Source: Euryhalocaulis sp050486445 (GTDB lineage: Bacteria; Pseudomonadota; Alphaproteobacteria; Caulobacterales; Maricaulaceae). From it: DNA of 64,000 nucleotides. The position numbers were made by a program, and so were the translations under genes. The notes under the pieces were generated by a model. It was not told the origin of the DNA, ran no database searches, and worked only from the letters and a program-made list of their open reading frames with translations. The stretch's first letter is position 1; each line of letters opens with the position of its first letter. The stretch is taken from assembly GCA_050486445.1 (NCBI GenBank), contig JBJHDH010000011.1, positions 16,433 to 80,432 of the forward strand, given 5' to 3'. Below, in pieces: positions 29,668-38,803 of the stretch.

Positions 29668-30306
29668 GTGAGGCTCTATTCCCACTACCGCTCCTCGGCG
29701 TCATATCGCGTCCGTATCGCGCTCAATCTCAAGGGGCTGGAATTCGAAACTGTCCCGCTCGATCTGGGAAAGCGCGAGCAGAAAGCTCCGGACTATCTGG
29801 CGCTGAATCCGCAGGGCCTTGTGCCCGCGCTGGAGACGGGGGCCGGCCTTATCACCCAGTCCGGGGCCATTCTGGAATGGCTGGAAGAGACGCATCCGGC
29901 GCCGCCGCTGCTGCCGCCGGAGCCGATGGACCGCGCCCATGTCCGCGCCATGGCCGCGCTGGTCGGCTCGGACGTCCATCCGTTGCAAAACCGCCGCGTT
30001 CTCAGCCACTTAAAGCATGAGTATCACGTGCCTCAGGAAGAGCTGTTCACCTGGCCGCGCCACTGGACGGCGCAAGGGCTGGCGGCGCTGGAGCAATTGA
30101 TCGGGCGCCATGGCGGCCGTTTCGCCTTTGGCGCAGCGCCAAGTTTCGCCGACATCTATCTGGTCCCGCAGCTTTATAATGCGCGCCTCTATGGGCTGGA
30201 CCTTGCGCCCTTCCCGCGCATCCTCGCCGTCGAGCGCGAATGCAATGTGCTGTGGGCGTTTCAGGCGGCGCACCCGGACGCCCAGCCGGACGCGCCAAAA
30301 CCCTAG
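29668..30306 (+). CDS. maiA: maleylacetoacetate (maleylpyruvate) isomerase, GST superfamily
   Basis: A 212-aa glutathione-dependent isomerase starting at GTG 29668. The zeta-class signature is at the N-terminus (LYSHYRSSASYRVRIALNLKG). The glutathione-binding NPQGLVPAL and TQSGAILEWLEE follow, then HPLQNRRVL typical of MaiA. It is translationally linked to the FAH-family gene just upstream. Its TAG stop shares bases with the stop of the convergent DUF418 gene. Confidence 0.9.
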   Translation: MRLYSHYRSSASYRVRIALNLKGLEFETVPLDLGKREQKAPDYLALNPQGLVPALETGAGLITQSGAILEWLEETHPAPPLLPPEPMDRAHVRAMAALVGSDVHPLQNRRVLSHLKHEYHVPQEELFTWPRHWTAQGLAALEQLIGRHGGRFAFGAAPSFADIYLVPQLYNARLYGLDLAPFPRILAVERECNVLWAFQAAHPDAQPDAPKP

Positions 30307-31484
30307 GCGCGTTTCCGCATCGGCTGGAGGCGTCCATAGGTCAGGCTGCGCCAGACCCATTCCAGCGGGCCGAAACGAAATGCGGCGAGCCAGAGCGGCG
30401 ACCAGATCAGCAGCAAGGCCCAGACACCGAGCACCACCGCGAACTGTCCGGTGCGTTCCACCGTTCCGAACCAGCCCAGACCCGGCGGACCGAAAAACAG
30501 GAAACCGGCGATCACACTCTGCGTGATATAATTGGTCAGCGCCATGCGCCCCACCGCCGCGAACACCATTGTCACCCGGCGCAGCACATCGGCCTTCGCC
30601 GCCAGCATCACCAGCGCCATATAGCCGAACGCCGTGGCAAGGCTGGTCATGTGATCCAGCACGCTGGCCCAGGCCAGAACCGGCGGCAGAAACCCGCCCT
30701 CCATCATTGCCCGCGCGGTGAAGACAGCGGCGCCAATCCCGGGCGGCAGGCTGAGCGCCGCCGCCAGCGCATAGCGCCGCGCCGGCCATGCGCCGGTCAG
30801 GAAGCCGGTGCGGTAAAGCGCAATCCCGATCAGCATGCAGCCAAGTACGCGCGGGCCATAGAGCGTCAGACTGCCCATCTGCACGGTCGCCGACTGTTCC
30901 GCCCCGCGCAGGATGCGCTCACCGAACGGCGCGCGCGCGATCTCCGCCGCTGTTTCGATGACGCCCGCCGAGGGCCGCCAGCCAAAGCTCGATCCGCCCC
31001 AGGAGGCGTAAAGCTGCCAGAACAGAAAGGCGGTGAGCGCGGCCAGCGCGACCCCCGCCGCGATCAGCAGGCGCGGCTGGCGATCCACGAACAGCGCGGC
31101 GACCATGCCCCACACCGCATAAGTGACCAGAATATCGCCATACCAGAGCGCATAGGCGTGGATCAGGCCGAGCAGCAGCAGCCAGGTCATGCGCCGCCCG
31201 TGGCGGGACAGCGCGCCGGCGCGCTCGCCCACCGTCATCGCCACGCCGGCCCCGAACAGGATCGAGAAGATGGCGATGAATTTCAGCGAGAAGAATACGT
31301 GCCCCGCGAACCAGACAGCGCGGTTGGCGCCGCTGAAATCCATATGCGCCAGCGGGTCCAGATAGGCCTGCTGGATCATGGCGAAGGTCTGCACATTCAT
31401 CATGAAGATGCCGAGCACGGCGAAGCCGCGCAGCGCATCCAGCGCAACATGACGCCCGGCGGCGGGTCGGGAATCCTCCAGCAT
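30303..31484 (-). CDS. DUF418 domain membrane protein
   Basis: A 393-aa polytopic membrane protein with about ten hydrophobic segments. The N-terminal signature ALDALRGFAVLGIFMMNVQTFAM and the C-terminal MALTNYITQSVIAGFLFFGPPGLGWFGTVER are those of the DUF418/YeiB family. Transport or acyltransferase roles have been proposed for such proteins without proof. The start at 31484 directly follows the tandem-hairpin region. The gene is convergent with maiA. Confidence 0.87.
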   Translation of the reverse strand: MLEDSRPAAGRHVALDALRGFAVLGIFMMNVQTFAMIQQAYLDPLAHMDFSGANRAVWFAGHVFFSLKFIAIFSILFGAGVAMTVGERAGALSRHGRRMTWLLLLGLIHAYALWYGDILVTYAVWGMVAALFVDRQPRLLIAAGVALAALTAFLFWQLYASWGGSSFGWRPSAGVIETAAEIARAPFGERILRGAEQSATVQMGSLTLYGPRVLGCMLIGIALYRTGFLTGAWPARRYALAAALSLPPGIGAAVFTARAMMEGGFLPPVLAWASVLDHMTSLATAFGYMALVMLAAKADVLRRVTMVFAAVGRMALTNYITQSVIAGFLFFGPPGLGWFGTVERTGQFAVVLGVWALLLIWSPLWLAAFRFGPLEWVWRSLTYGRLQPMRKRA

Positions 31485-31686
31485 TGGCGGAGTATCCTTT
31501 ATCGCCGCGCGCGCGGAAATGCGGGGGAGCGGAGGGGACCGCGACGATCCTCCCCTGCGCTACGCGCAGGGGAGGATCGCAGCCCTAGGGCAAAATCCAT
31601 CTGGATTGCATCGGCGGATGCAATCCAGATGGATAAATTTGCCCGCCCCAAAGTGTGGAGCATGGTCCACGAAGGTGGATCATGCT
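31485..31686. repeat. cluster of three large intergenic hairpins
   Basis: Between the DUF418 start and the SDR stop lie three adjacent palindromes. The first is a 16-bp perfect stem with a TAC loop (31545-31579, arm CGATCCTCCCCTGCGC). The second is an 18-bp perfect stem with a GGCG loop (31595-31634, arm ATCCATCTGGATTGCATC). The third is a 13-bp stem with one mismatch and a GAAG loop (31658-31687, arm GAGCATGGTCCAC) that touches the SDR stop codon. No T-runs follow. They are probably repeated intergenic elements. Confidence 0.85.
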
Positions 31687-32796
31687 CTAAATCCCCAGGC
31701 GCTCCTTCTCCGCCAGATAGATCGGCGCGCGCAGAACGCCGCGCGAGGCGTTCACCCGGCCTTCCGGCTCCGGCTCGCCCACCGGCACGGAGGCCAGCAG
31801 TACGTCGCAGCGGTCACTTATGCCCTGATAGAATTCCGGGTGGGTGAGGATGAAGAGGTCGTTGCGCCGCACGCCGCGCAGCACCTTTTCCCCGGCTTCC
31901 AGCGGGTCCATCGCAAAATCCATGATGTCCACGCCGCCGCCGCCGCCCGGCGGCGGTCCGGCCGGGCCCGCAGGCGGCGCAGCCGGCGCATTCATCAGCT
32001 CTTCCGGCCGGTTGCGCGCGGAGTCGCGAATATTGCTGCGCACCAGACCGGGGCAGAAGGCAGAGACGCCGATGCCGCGCGGATCCATCTCCGCGCGCAG
32101 GGCCTCCATCATTCCGGTCACGGCGAATTTGGTGGTGGTGTAGATACCGGCCTGCCCGCCGGGAAACACGCCACCCATCGAGGACGTCGTCACGATATGG
32201 GCCGGAACCTCTTCCCGCCGGGCGATCATGCGCGGCACAAAGGTCTGCACGCCGTTGACGACGCCGCCGACATTCACCCCCAAGCCGAAATCCCAGTCAT
32301 TATAGGTCGCGGCGGTGATCGCGGTCAGGATGCCGACCCCGGCGTTGTTGCACAGCAGATTGACCGGGCCGAACACTTCCTCCGCCTCGTCGGCTGCGCG
32401 CACAAAGCCCTCGCGGTCGGTCACGTCCAGATGGATGGCGTGGACCGGCGCGCCGGGCTCGAAGAATTCCATCGCCTCTTCCAGATTGGACTGGGTGCGA
32501 TAGGTGATGACCACATTCATGCCCGCTTCGGCGGCGGCGCGCGCAATGCCGAGCCCGATGCCGCTGGATCCGCCGGTGATGAAAATCGTCCGGCCCGTCA
32601 GCTCGCGCAGCGGCGCGTTCGGGTTGGGCGCGCTCATGTCGCGCGGCGCGGGGCCGGCGGTCTGCGCCTGCGCTGTGCCCGTTGCCGCGGCCATCGCCGC
32701 GCCGCCCGCCGCGGCCCCGGCCGCCGCGCTCAGAAACCGGCGCCGCGAAACCCCCAGGTCCGTATTCTGACCTGCATTTTTTCCGTTGGTCGTCAC
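31687..32796 (-). CDS. Tat-exported short-chain dehydrogenase/reductase
   Basis: A 369-aa precursor from GTG 32796 (GGGGGAGA upstream). A twin-arginine signal (SRRRFLSAAAGAAAGG) directs a folded cofactor-containing enzyme to the periplasm. The mature part is a classical SDR: GGSSGIGLGIA for NAD(P), NNAG, catalytic Ser in VTTSSMGG and the YTTTK Tyr/Lys pair. An insert near residue 270 (APAAPPAGPAGPPPGGGGG) is a Pro/Gly linker. The substrate is unknown. Export of an SDR by Tat is uncommon and implies a periplasmic redox step. Confidence 0.88.
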   Translation of the reverse strand: MTTNGKNAGQNTDLGVSRRRFLSAAAGAAAGGAAMAAATGTAQAQTAGPAPRDMSAPNPNAPLRELTGRTIFITGGSSGIGLGIARAAAEAGMNVVITYRTQSNLEEAMEFFEPGAPVHAIHLDVTDREGFVRAADEAEEVFGPVNLLCNNAGVGILTAITAATYNDWDFGLGVNVGGVVNGVQTFVPRMIARREEVPAHIVTTSSMGGVFPGGQAGIYTTTKFAVTGMMEALRAEMDPRGIGVSAFCPGLVRSNIRDSARNRPEELMNAPAAPPAGPAGPPPGGGGGVDIMDFAMDPLEAGEKVLRGVRRNDLFILTHPEFYQGISDRCDVLLASVPVGEPEPEGRVNASRGVLRAPIYLAEKERLGI

Positions 32797-32942
32797 TGGG
32801 CTGTCTCCCCCTGTTTATTGTGTTGTGGAGCGGCATCATGGCCGCCCGTCCCTTGGCCGTCCACAGGCCAGCGTCCGGCGCGCTTGGGCGGCGCGGACCG
32901 GCGGACTAGACTGCGCCCTCAACCCGGAATTCTCAGACGGCC

Positions 32943-35186
32943 ATGACCCCGGAAACCGCCACACACGACCGTATTCAGGACCACATTATCGAGATCGAGG
33001 CGCTGGAGCCCCCGGCCCGCGACCGCTCGCTGACGCCGGTGGAAACGCCGCTGGACGAAGGCGGCGGGCGGCGCGGCGGCTTCTGGGCCGTGCTGCTGGG
33101 TGGCTCACTCGGGGTGCTGTGGATCGCCGGCTGCGCCGCCTATCTGATCGGCTATTCAGGTATCGAGGCTCTGACCGCCAGCACCCCGGCCCAGATCGCC
33201 GGCCTTTCCTTTATCGCCTTCGGTCCGGCGCTGTTCGTAATTCTGGCCGGGATCGCGGCGCGGCAGATGATCCGGTTTTCCGCCGAGGCCCGCCTGGTGG
33301 CCGGGGCGGCGCGCCGCCTGACGCGGCCCGAGCGCGTGGTGGAGGACGAGGCCCGCACCCTCTCCGCCGTGCTGTCAGCCGAGGTCGGACGGATCAATGC
33401 CGGCATGGACGCCGCGCTGGCCCGGCTTTCAGCGATGGAGGAAGTGATCCGCCATCATGCCGACTCGCTGGAGGGCGCCACGCGCCGGGCCGAGGAACAG
33501 TCGCGCGCGCTGATCGGCGATCTGCGCACCGAGCGCGAGGCGCTGGCCGCGCTGGCCGATGTTCTGGACACGAAAGCCAAAACAGTGGCCGACGCCATCG
33601 CCGACCAGTCGCGCATGGTCGCCCGCGCCGCCGAGCTGGCCGAAAGCGCCGCAGAGGAAGGCCGCAACCGGCTGGAGGCCGGGGCCGAGGCGCTGCAATC
33701 GGCGTCCTCCGCCGCGCTGACCCAGAGCGAGAGAGCCGCCGGCGCGCTGGACGCGCAGCGCCAGAATCTGGACGCGCTGGCCGCAAATTTCGCCGATCAG
33801 GGCAAGGCGCTGAACCAGCTTTATGAGTCGCATCGCGAAGAGATGGATGAGGCCAGCCGCACCCTGCGTGAAGAACAGAAGCGCATCGCCTCGGCGCTGG
33901 ATTTCCACCGCGCCGAGCTGGGCGAACTGGTCAAGGTCGCGGGCAAGGGCGCCGAGGATATGGCCGAGACCACCCGCGCCGGCGGCGAGGCGCTGCGCGC
34001 CGCCGTCGAGGACGCGCTGACCCGGGCGCGCGATCTTGGCGACATGATTCTGTCCCGCACAGAGCATCTGGCCGAGAGCCAGCGCATCCGGCTTCAGGCG
34101 CTGGACGAGGCCGCGACCAAGGCGCAGACCGCCAGCGAAGCCGCCGCCGCGGCGATGGAGGCCCAGACTGCCTCAATCCAGAGCAAGGTGGAACAGATCG
34201 GCGAATCCACCTTCGAGGCGGCCCAGCGCGCCGAAAAAGTGCTGGAGCGCCGGATCGAGGAGGCCACCCGCGCGGTCAGCCGTGTCGGGCGTCTGGCCGA
34301 CGAGGCGGACGCGGCGCTGGCCGAGCGTTTCGAGCGATCGCTGAAAACCTGGCGCGAACAATTGGACGAAGTAGAGCGGCGCATCGACGCCGCCGGCGAC
34401 AATCTCGGCCAGTTTCCCGAAACAGCGCGGGAACGGCTGGCCGAACTGGAATCCGCCGTGCGCAAGGGCATCGACGGAATGCGGGGCGCGGCGCGCGACG
34501 CGGCGGAGGAAGCGCGCGAGATCGACGCCGCTCTTCAGGCGCGGATGCGGCATAATTACGAACTGCTCAGCGACCTGGTGATGCGCATGGGCGCCATCGG
34601 GGTTTCGGCGGGCGGCGGCGCAGCCGGGGCCGCCCGCCGCGATCCGTTCGCCGCGCAGGAGCGGATCGTCCCGTCCGCGCCGCAAGAGGACGCTCCGCCA
34701 AAATTCGAATCCGGTCTTTCCTGGCGCGACATCGTCTCCGGTCTGCGGGAGACCGAGGCCCGGCGCGAGCCAGCGCCAGCGGCGCCCCGGCGCGAAACGC
34801 CGCCCCGCGAGCCAGCGCCAGCGGCCCGGTCCTTTGCATCTTTCGGCGGCGGGGAAGCCACCGATGCCCCCGAAGACCTCGGCGCGGACCCCTCTGCCCT
34901 CAGCATGGACGGCGCGCGCGGCGCGGCGCATGCGCGGCGCTCGGCCGGCATTGACGCGATGCGCGAGGCCGTGCGCGCGCACGCGCCGAACCATGTCGCC
35001 CTCCTCGCCCGCACGATGGAGCGCGACCCCGATCTGCGCCGCCGGGCGCGGCTTCTTGTGGACCAGACCGAAACCAGTGTCGCCGGAGCGGCGCGCGAGG
35101 ACCAGCCCGACCGCCTGATCGGGCTGTTCACCTCACCGGAGGGACGCGGCTATCTGCTGCTCTCGGCTGCGCTCGGGGGGGCTTGA
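32943..35186 (+). CDS. TipN-like membrane-anchored coiled-coil protein
   Basis: A 747-aa protein. Two membrane helices lie at about 46-70 and 84-107. An almost continuous Ala/Glu/Arg-rich coiled coil follows from about 110 to 560. Next comes a disordered Pro/Ala linker with a duplicated REPAPAA unit, then a short conserved-looking C-terminal domain (HVALLARTMERDPDLRRRARLLVDQTE to GRGYLLLSAALGG). This architecture matches the Caulobacter polarity protein TipN, a new-pole marker. The assignment rests on architecture and lineage, not on a recognised motif. An alternative is another large coiled-coil envelope protein. It is monocistronic. Confidence 0.6.
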   Translation: MTPETATHDRIQDHIIEIEALEPPARDRSLTPVETPLDEGGGRRGGFWAVLLGGSLGVLWIAGCAAYLIGYSGIEALTASTPAQIAGLSFIAFGPALFVILAGIAARQMIRFSAEARLVAGAARRLTRPERVVEDEARTLSAVLSAEVGRINAGMDAALARLSAMEEVIRHHADSLEGATRRAEEQSRALIGDLRTEREALAALADVLDTKAKTVADAIADQSRMVARAAELAESAAEEGRNRLEAGAEALQSASSAALTQSERAAGALDAQRQNLDALAANFADQGKALNQLYESHREEMDEASRTLREEQKRIASALDFHRAELGELVKVAGKGAEDMAETTRAGGEALRAAVEDALTRARDLGDMILSRTEHLAESQRIRLQALDEAATKAQTASEAAAAAMEAQTASIQSKVEQIGESTFEAAQRAEKVLERRIEEATRAVSRVGRLADEADAALAERFERSLKTWREQLDEVERRIDAAGDNLGQFPETARERLAELESAVRKGIDGMRGAARDAAEEAREIDAALQARMRHNYELLSDLVMRMGAIGVSAGGGAAGAARRDPFAAQERIVPSAPQEDAPPKFESGLSWRDIVSGLRETEARREPAPAAPRRETPPREPAPAARSFASFGGGEATDAPEDLGADPSALSMDGARGAAHARRSAGIDAMREAVRAHAPNHVALLARTMERDPDLRRRARLLVDQTETSVAGAAREDQPDRLIGLFTSPEGRGYLLLSAALGGA

Positions 35187-35223
35187 ACTTTACGCCGGAA
35201 GGCTAACAAACCCGCCAGATAAA

Positions 35224-35865
35224 TCAGCTACGCGGCGGGCGGTCCCGCGCCTCGGCCTCGGCCACCGCCGCGCCAGTCCAGCCGACCAGCGCGGACGCCA
35301 CCTCCTCCGTCGCCTGATCGAAGGCGGCGATGATATCGCCCATGCGGTTCGACCTGGCCCGCACCTCCGACGAAAATCCCGACGAGGCGACCAGGACGCG
35401 CGCACCGCTGATAAGCCGTGCGCCCATCGCCACACGCACCAGCGGCGCGCTCTCCATATCCTGATCGTAGTTCGCCTCGAAATTACGCAAATCCAGCGAC
35501 AGATCGTAATCGGCGGCCAGACCGTCACCAGGGCGCAGCGGCGCGGGACCGTCCACGGCCTGCTCGAACATCTCGATCAGATAATCCTGCAACATGCCGC
35601 GCGCCGTTCCAGCCCAGCGCGCGCCCGCCACCGATGCAAGCGAGGCGTCCGGCCGCGATATCAGAATATCGGAGGCGCCAAAGGCCCGCCCCGCGGAAGG
35701 CGAGGAAATCATGACGGTCGGCTGACCGAACGGACGCGGGGCGGTCTGGCTTTCCGGCGCAGGCGGGCGCAGACGATAAATGTCGGCCGTGCGAGCCTCG
35801 GGCAGCAGCCGGACACAACCGCCGAGCAGTAAAGCGGCCAGAACAACAGCGGCGGCGCGCCTCAT
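35224..35865 (-). CDS. ABC-type transport auxiliary lipoprotein (PqiC/LetC type)
   Basis: A 213-aa precursor with lipobox LLLGGC at residue 17. The mature protein shows the auxiliary-lipoprotein pattern: YRLRPPAPES, RPFGQPTVMISSPSAGRAF, ARWAGTARGMLQDYLIEMFEQA and a late ASSGFSSEVRA. It is the last gene of the Mla-type operon and overlaps the MCE gene by four bases. Such lipoproteins link the MCE tunnel to the outer membrane. Confidence 0.85.
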   Translation of the reverse strand: MRRAAAVVLAALLLGGCVRLLPEARTADIYRLRPPAPESQTAPRPFGQPTVMISSPSAGRAFGASDILISRPDASLASVAGARWAGTARGMLQDYLIEMFEQAVDGPAPLRPGDGLAADYDLSLDLRNFEANYDQDMESAPLVRVAMGARLISGARVLVASSGFSSEVRARSNRMGDIIAAFDQATEEVASALVGWTGAAVAEAEARDRPPRS

Positions 35866-36797
35866 CGGGGAATCTCCACTTCCTGACGCCGGTTGCCGGC
35901 GAGCAGCGCGCCGGGATTGTCCTGAAGGTCGGCGACCACGGTTTCGAGTGTCTGGGCCAGCGAGCGCAGATCGGCGACCAGCAGGGCCAGCTCGCTGGAG
36001 CCGCCGCCCGTATAACGGGCCAGCGTATCGCTGGCGAGCTGTGCGAAATCGCGGAATTCGGTGGCCGCTTCCTCGGCGCGGGCGGTAGCGCGATTCAGGT
36101 TTCCGACCGCTTCACGCCCATCGCCGTTCAACATCTCTCTGCTCATCTCCGCCACCTGCCGCCATTCCTCCGCCGTTGCGCCAACCGTGACGATGGTCTC
36201 GCGCGTCTCGGCCAGCAACTCGGTGTTGCGTCGAAGCTCCTCGGTAATCCCCTCGATATTCCGCAGCGTCGCCTGCACCGTGGCGAGATTTTCGTCGTTC
36301 AGCAGCACCTCCATGCGCTGCAACGCCCCTTCGGCGGCGTTCATCACATCCTCGACATTGGCGACAAATCCTTCCAGCGGCCCCAGCTTGGCGTAGATGA
36401 TCGGCGGCCGGTTCGGGTCCACATCGCGCAGCATCGGCGCATCGGCGGTGCCGCCGGTCAGCTGGATGAACGAAACGCCGGTGATGCCCTGCGGCTCGAT
36501 CTGCGCGGTGGAGTCGGTCTTCACCGGGGTCAGCACGTCGACGCGGATGCGCGCGATCACATTGCCGGGATCGCTCGGGTCCAGGCCCAGCCGGGTGATC
36601 TCTCCCACCTGGATGCCGTTAAAGCGCACCTCGCTGGACTGCGAGACGCCACGCACCGGGCCCTCAAACACCACATCGTATTCGGTGTATTCCGTGCGGT
36701 AATTCAGCTGGCCAAGCCACAGCACAAACAGCGCCACGCCGATCAGCAGCGCAAGGGCGACCCCGCCCACCAGGGCGTAACGCGCGCGTGTTTCCAA
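35862..36797 (-). CDS. mlaD: MlaD-type MCE-domain substrate-binding protein
   Basis: A 311-aa protein anchored by one N-terminal helix (YALVGGVALALLIGVALFVLWL). The MCE domain runs through roughly 35-130, with VFEGPVRGVSQSSEVRFNGIQVGEI and GITGVSFIQLTGG. A helical tail follows that forms the hydrophobic tunnel in relatives. The frame offers only a TTG start at 36797, preceded by GGAGGG. It is the third gene of the permease-ATPase-MCE-lipoprotein operon for inter-membrane lipid transport. Confidence 0.92.
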   Translation of the reverse strand: METRARYALVGGVALALLIGVALFVLWLGQLNYRTEYTEYDVVFEGPVRGVSQSSEVRFNGIQVGEITRLGLDPSDPGNVIARIRVDVLTPVKTDSTAQIEPQGITGVSFIQLTGGTADAPMLRDVDPNRPPIIYAKLGPLEGFVANVEDVMNAAEGALQRMEVLLNDENLATVQATLRNIEGITEELRRNTELLAETRETIVTVGATAEEWRQVAEMSREMLNGDGREAVGNLNRATARAEEAATEFRDFAQLASDTLARYTGGGSSELALLVADLRSLAQTLETVVADLQDNPGALLAGNRRQEVEIPR

Positions 36798-36815
36798 GGC
36801 CCTGCCCTCCTGTTC

Positions 36816-37601
36816 CTATGCTTGAGCCGGTTCGGTTTCGTCCGCAAGCGCCGCCCGGCCACGCGCCCCGGTGAAATATTCCCGGATCCAGGGATGGCTG
36901 TGGCGCAACAGATCGCGCGGCGGCGCCACGGCGACAATATGCTTGTCGGCCAGCACAGCGACACGGTCGCAGGCGGCGAACAGCGTATCAAGATCGTGAG
37001 TCACCATCAGAACCGTTAGATTGAGAGTGTCACGCAAATCTTTGATAAGATGGTCAAATTCAGAGGCTCCGATTGGATCCAGCCCGGCCGTCGGCTCATC
37101 CAGGAACAGGATGTCGGGGTCCATGACCAGCGCCCGGGCCAGGCCGGCGCGCTTGCGCATCCCGCCGGAAAGCTCCGAGGGCTGTTTCAGCACTGCTTCG
37201 GGCGGCAGACCGACCATGGCGATTTTCATCCGCGCAATCTCGTTCATCATCTCGTCGGGCAGGCCGGCGTGACGGCGCAACGGCGCTTTCACGTTCTCCA
37301 GCACGCTGAGCTGGGAGAACAGCGCGCCTGCCTGAAACAAAACGCCCCGCTTGCGGTGAAGTTCGTCGCGTTCGGCCCGGTCCAGACGGGAAATGTCCCG
37401 CCCAAACACCCGGATCGTCCCGGCCCGGGGCCGCATCAGCCCCAGAATCTCGTTCAGCAGCACCGATTTGCCGGATCCGGACCCCCCGACCAGGCCCATG
37501 ATCTCGCCATGCTCCACGGTCAGGTCCACGCCGTCATGCACCACATGGTCGCCAAACGCCGTGCGGACGCCACGGACTTCGATGACCGGCTCGCGGCTCA
37601 A
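36816..37601 (-). CDS. mlaF: MlaF-type ABC transporter ATPase
   Basis: A 261-aa ATPase with Walker A GGSGSGKSVLL, the Q-loop region, signature LSGGMRKRAGLARAL, Walker B ILFLDEPTAGLDP and the H-loop VTHD. The start is a TTG at 37601 overlapping the TGA of the permease gene (TTGA). The family couples ATP hydrolysis to phospholipid movement through the MlaE/MlaD complex. Confidence 0.95.
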   Translation of the reverse strand: MSREPVIEVRGVRTAFGDHVVHDGVDLTVEHGEIMGLVGGSGSGKSVLLNEILGLMRPRAGTIRVFGRDISRLDRAERDELHRKRGVLFQAGALFSQLSVLENVKAPLRRHAGLPDEMMNEIARMKIAMVGLPPEAVLKQPSELSGGMRKRAGLARALVMDPDILFLDEPTAGLDPIGASEFDHLIKDLRDTLNLTVLMVTHDLDTLFAACDRVAVLADKHIVAVAPPRDLLRHSHPWIREYFTGARGRAALADETEPAQA

Positions 37602-38734
37602 ATGCCCAGCTCCAGATAGGCCATGGCAAACAGTGCATCGACCACGATCACCATGAAGATCGCCTGCACAACCGAGGTCGTGGTGCGCTGGCCCAGCGAC
37701 TCCACGTCGCCGCCGACGTTCATGCCCTGACGGCAGCCGATCACCGCGATAATCACGCCGAACACCGGCGCCTTGGCCAGACCGGCCCAGAAATGGATCA
37801 GGTCCACCATCTCATAGGTGCGGGCGATGAAGAATCCAGGCTGCAACCCCAACGCCGACCACAGCACCAGCATCCCGCCAAAGATGCCGGTCATCATCGC
37901 CACAAAAGTCATCAACGGCGCCATCAGCACGATGGCCACAAGGCGCGGGGCGACAAGCACGTCGTAGGGGTCCAGCCCCATCACCTTCATCGCGTCGATT
38001 TCCTGCTGCATCCGCATCGCGCCGATCTGGGCGGTGAATGCGGAATCGGAGCGCCCGGCCAGCATGACCGCGGTAATCACCACGCCGAATTCGCGCAGCA
38101 CGGAGATCACCACCAGCTCGACGGCGAACACCGAGGCCCCGAAATTCTCCAGCTGATTCAACCCGATATAGGCGACAACGGCGCCAATGAAGAAAGACAG
38201 CAAGCCGATGATCGGCAAGGCGTTCAGCCCGGCCTGCTCCATTACATTGACCGTGGCGGTCCAGCGGAATTTGTGCGGCGCGGTGAACAGTCTGCCGACC
38301 GCGACCATCGTGCGGCCGAAAAACGCCAGCGTGTCATAGAATTCCAGCAGCAGCGCCTCCACGCCGCGCCCGGTCCGCTCCAGGAAAGAGATCAGGCCCC
38401 CTCCGCCCCGCCGCTCCGCTGGCGCGGGTTCGTATTCCGCCGCCGCGTCATGGATCAGCCGGGCGGCGTAATCGTGCGCGCCCTCCACCTTCGCCGAAGT
38501 CTCCGCCCCCGGCGCGGCGGCGCGCGCCAGCATCAGCGCCCCGGCCGTATCCAGCCGGCCCAGGCGTGAAACGTCGATCACCGCCTGGCCGGCCTTCTGG
38601 CCGCCGCCCCGCCGGCGCAGGCGTTCCAGATCGCGGGCGACCGCCGAGATGGTCAGCACCGTCCAGTCGCCCGTCGGGATAATGCGCGTCACCCCGCCTT
38701 CATCGGCGATCTGGAGCGCAGTAGCATCGCCCAT
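37598..38734 (-). CDS. mlaE: MlaE-type permease with N-terminal STAS domain
   Basis: A 378-aa protein. I use ATG 38734 (AGGGGGAA upstream), not the much longer open frame that runs back through the next gene. Residues about 1-95 form a STAS-like domain (VIDVSRLGRLDTAGALML), the role played by a separate MlaB in E. coli. From about 130 to the end is the MlaE permease, with LREFGVVITAVMLAGRSDSAFTAQIGAMRMQQEIDAM. It heads the lipid-transport operon, and each junction overlaps or nearly abuts. Confidence 0.94.
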   Translation of the reverse strand: MGDATALQIADEGGVTRIIPTGDWTVLTISAVARDLERLRRRGGGQKAGQAVIDVSRLGRLDTAGALMLARAAAPGAETSAKVEGAHDYAARLIHDAAAEYEPAPAERRGGGGLISFLERTGRGVEALLLEFYDTLAFFGRTMVAVGRLFTAPHKFRWTATVNVMEQAGLNALPIIGLLSFFIGAVVAYIGLNQLENFGASVFAVELVVISVLREFGVVITAVMLAGRSDSAFTAQIGAMRMQQEIDAMKVMGLDPYDVLVAPRLVAIVLMAPLMTFVAMMTGIFGGMLVLWSALGLQPGFFIARTYEMVDLIHFWAGLAKAPVFGVIIAVIGCRQGMNVGGDVESLGQRTTTSVVQAIFMVIVVDALFAMAYLELGI

Positions 38735-38803
38735 TGGATTCCCCCTGCCGCGCTCCACCGAAGCCGCCGCGCCCTGACCCGTCAAGCGCCTGAACGAGGG
38801 CTT

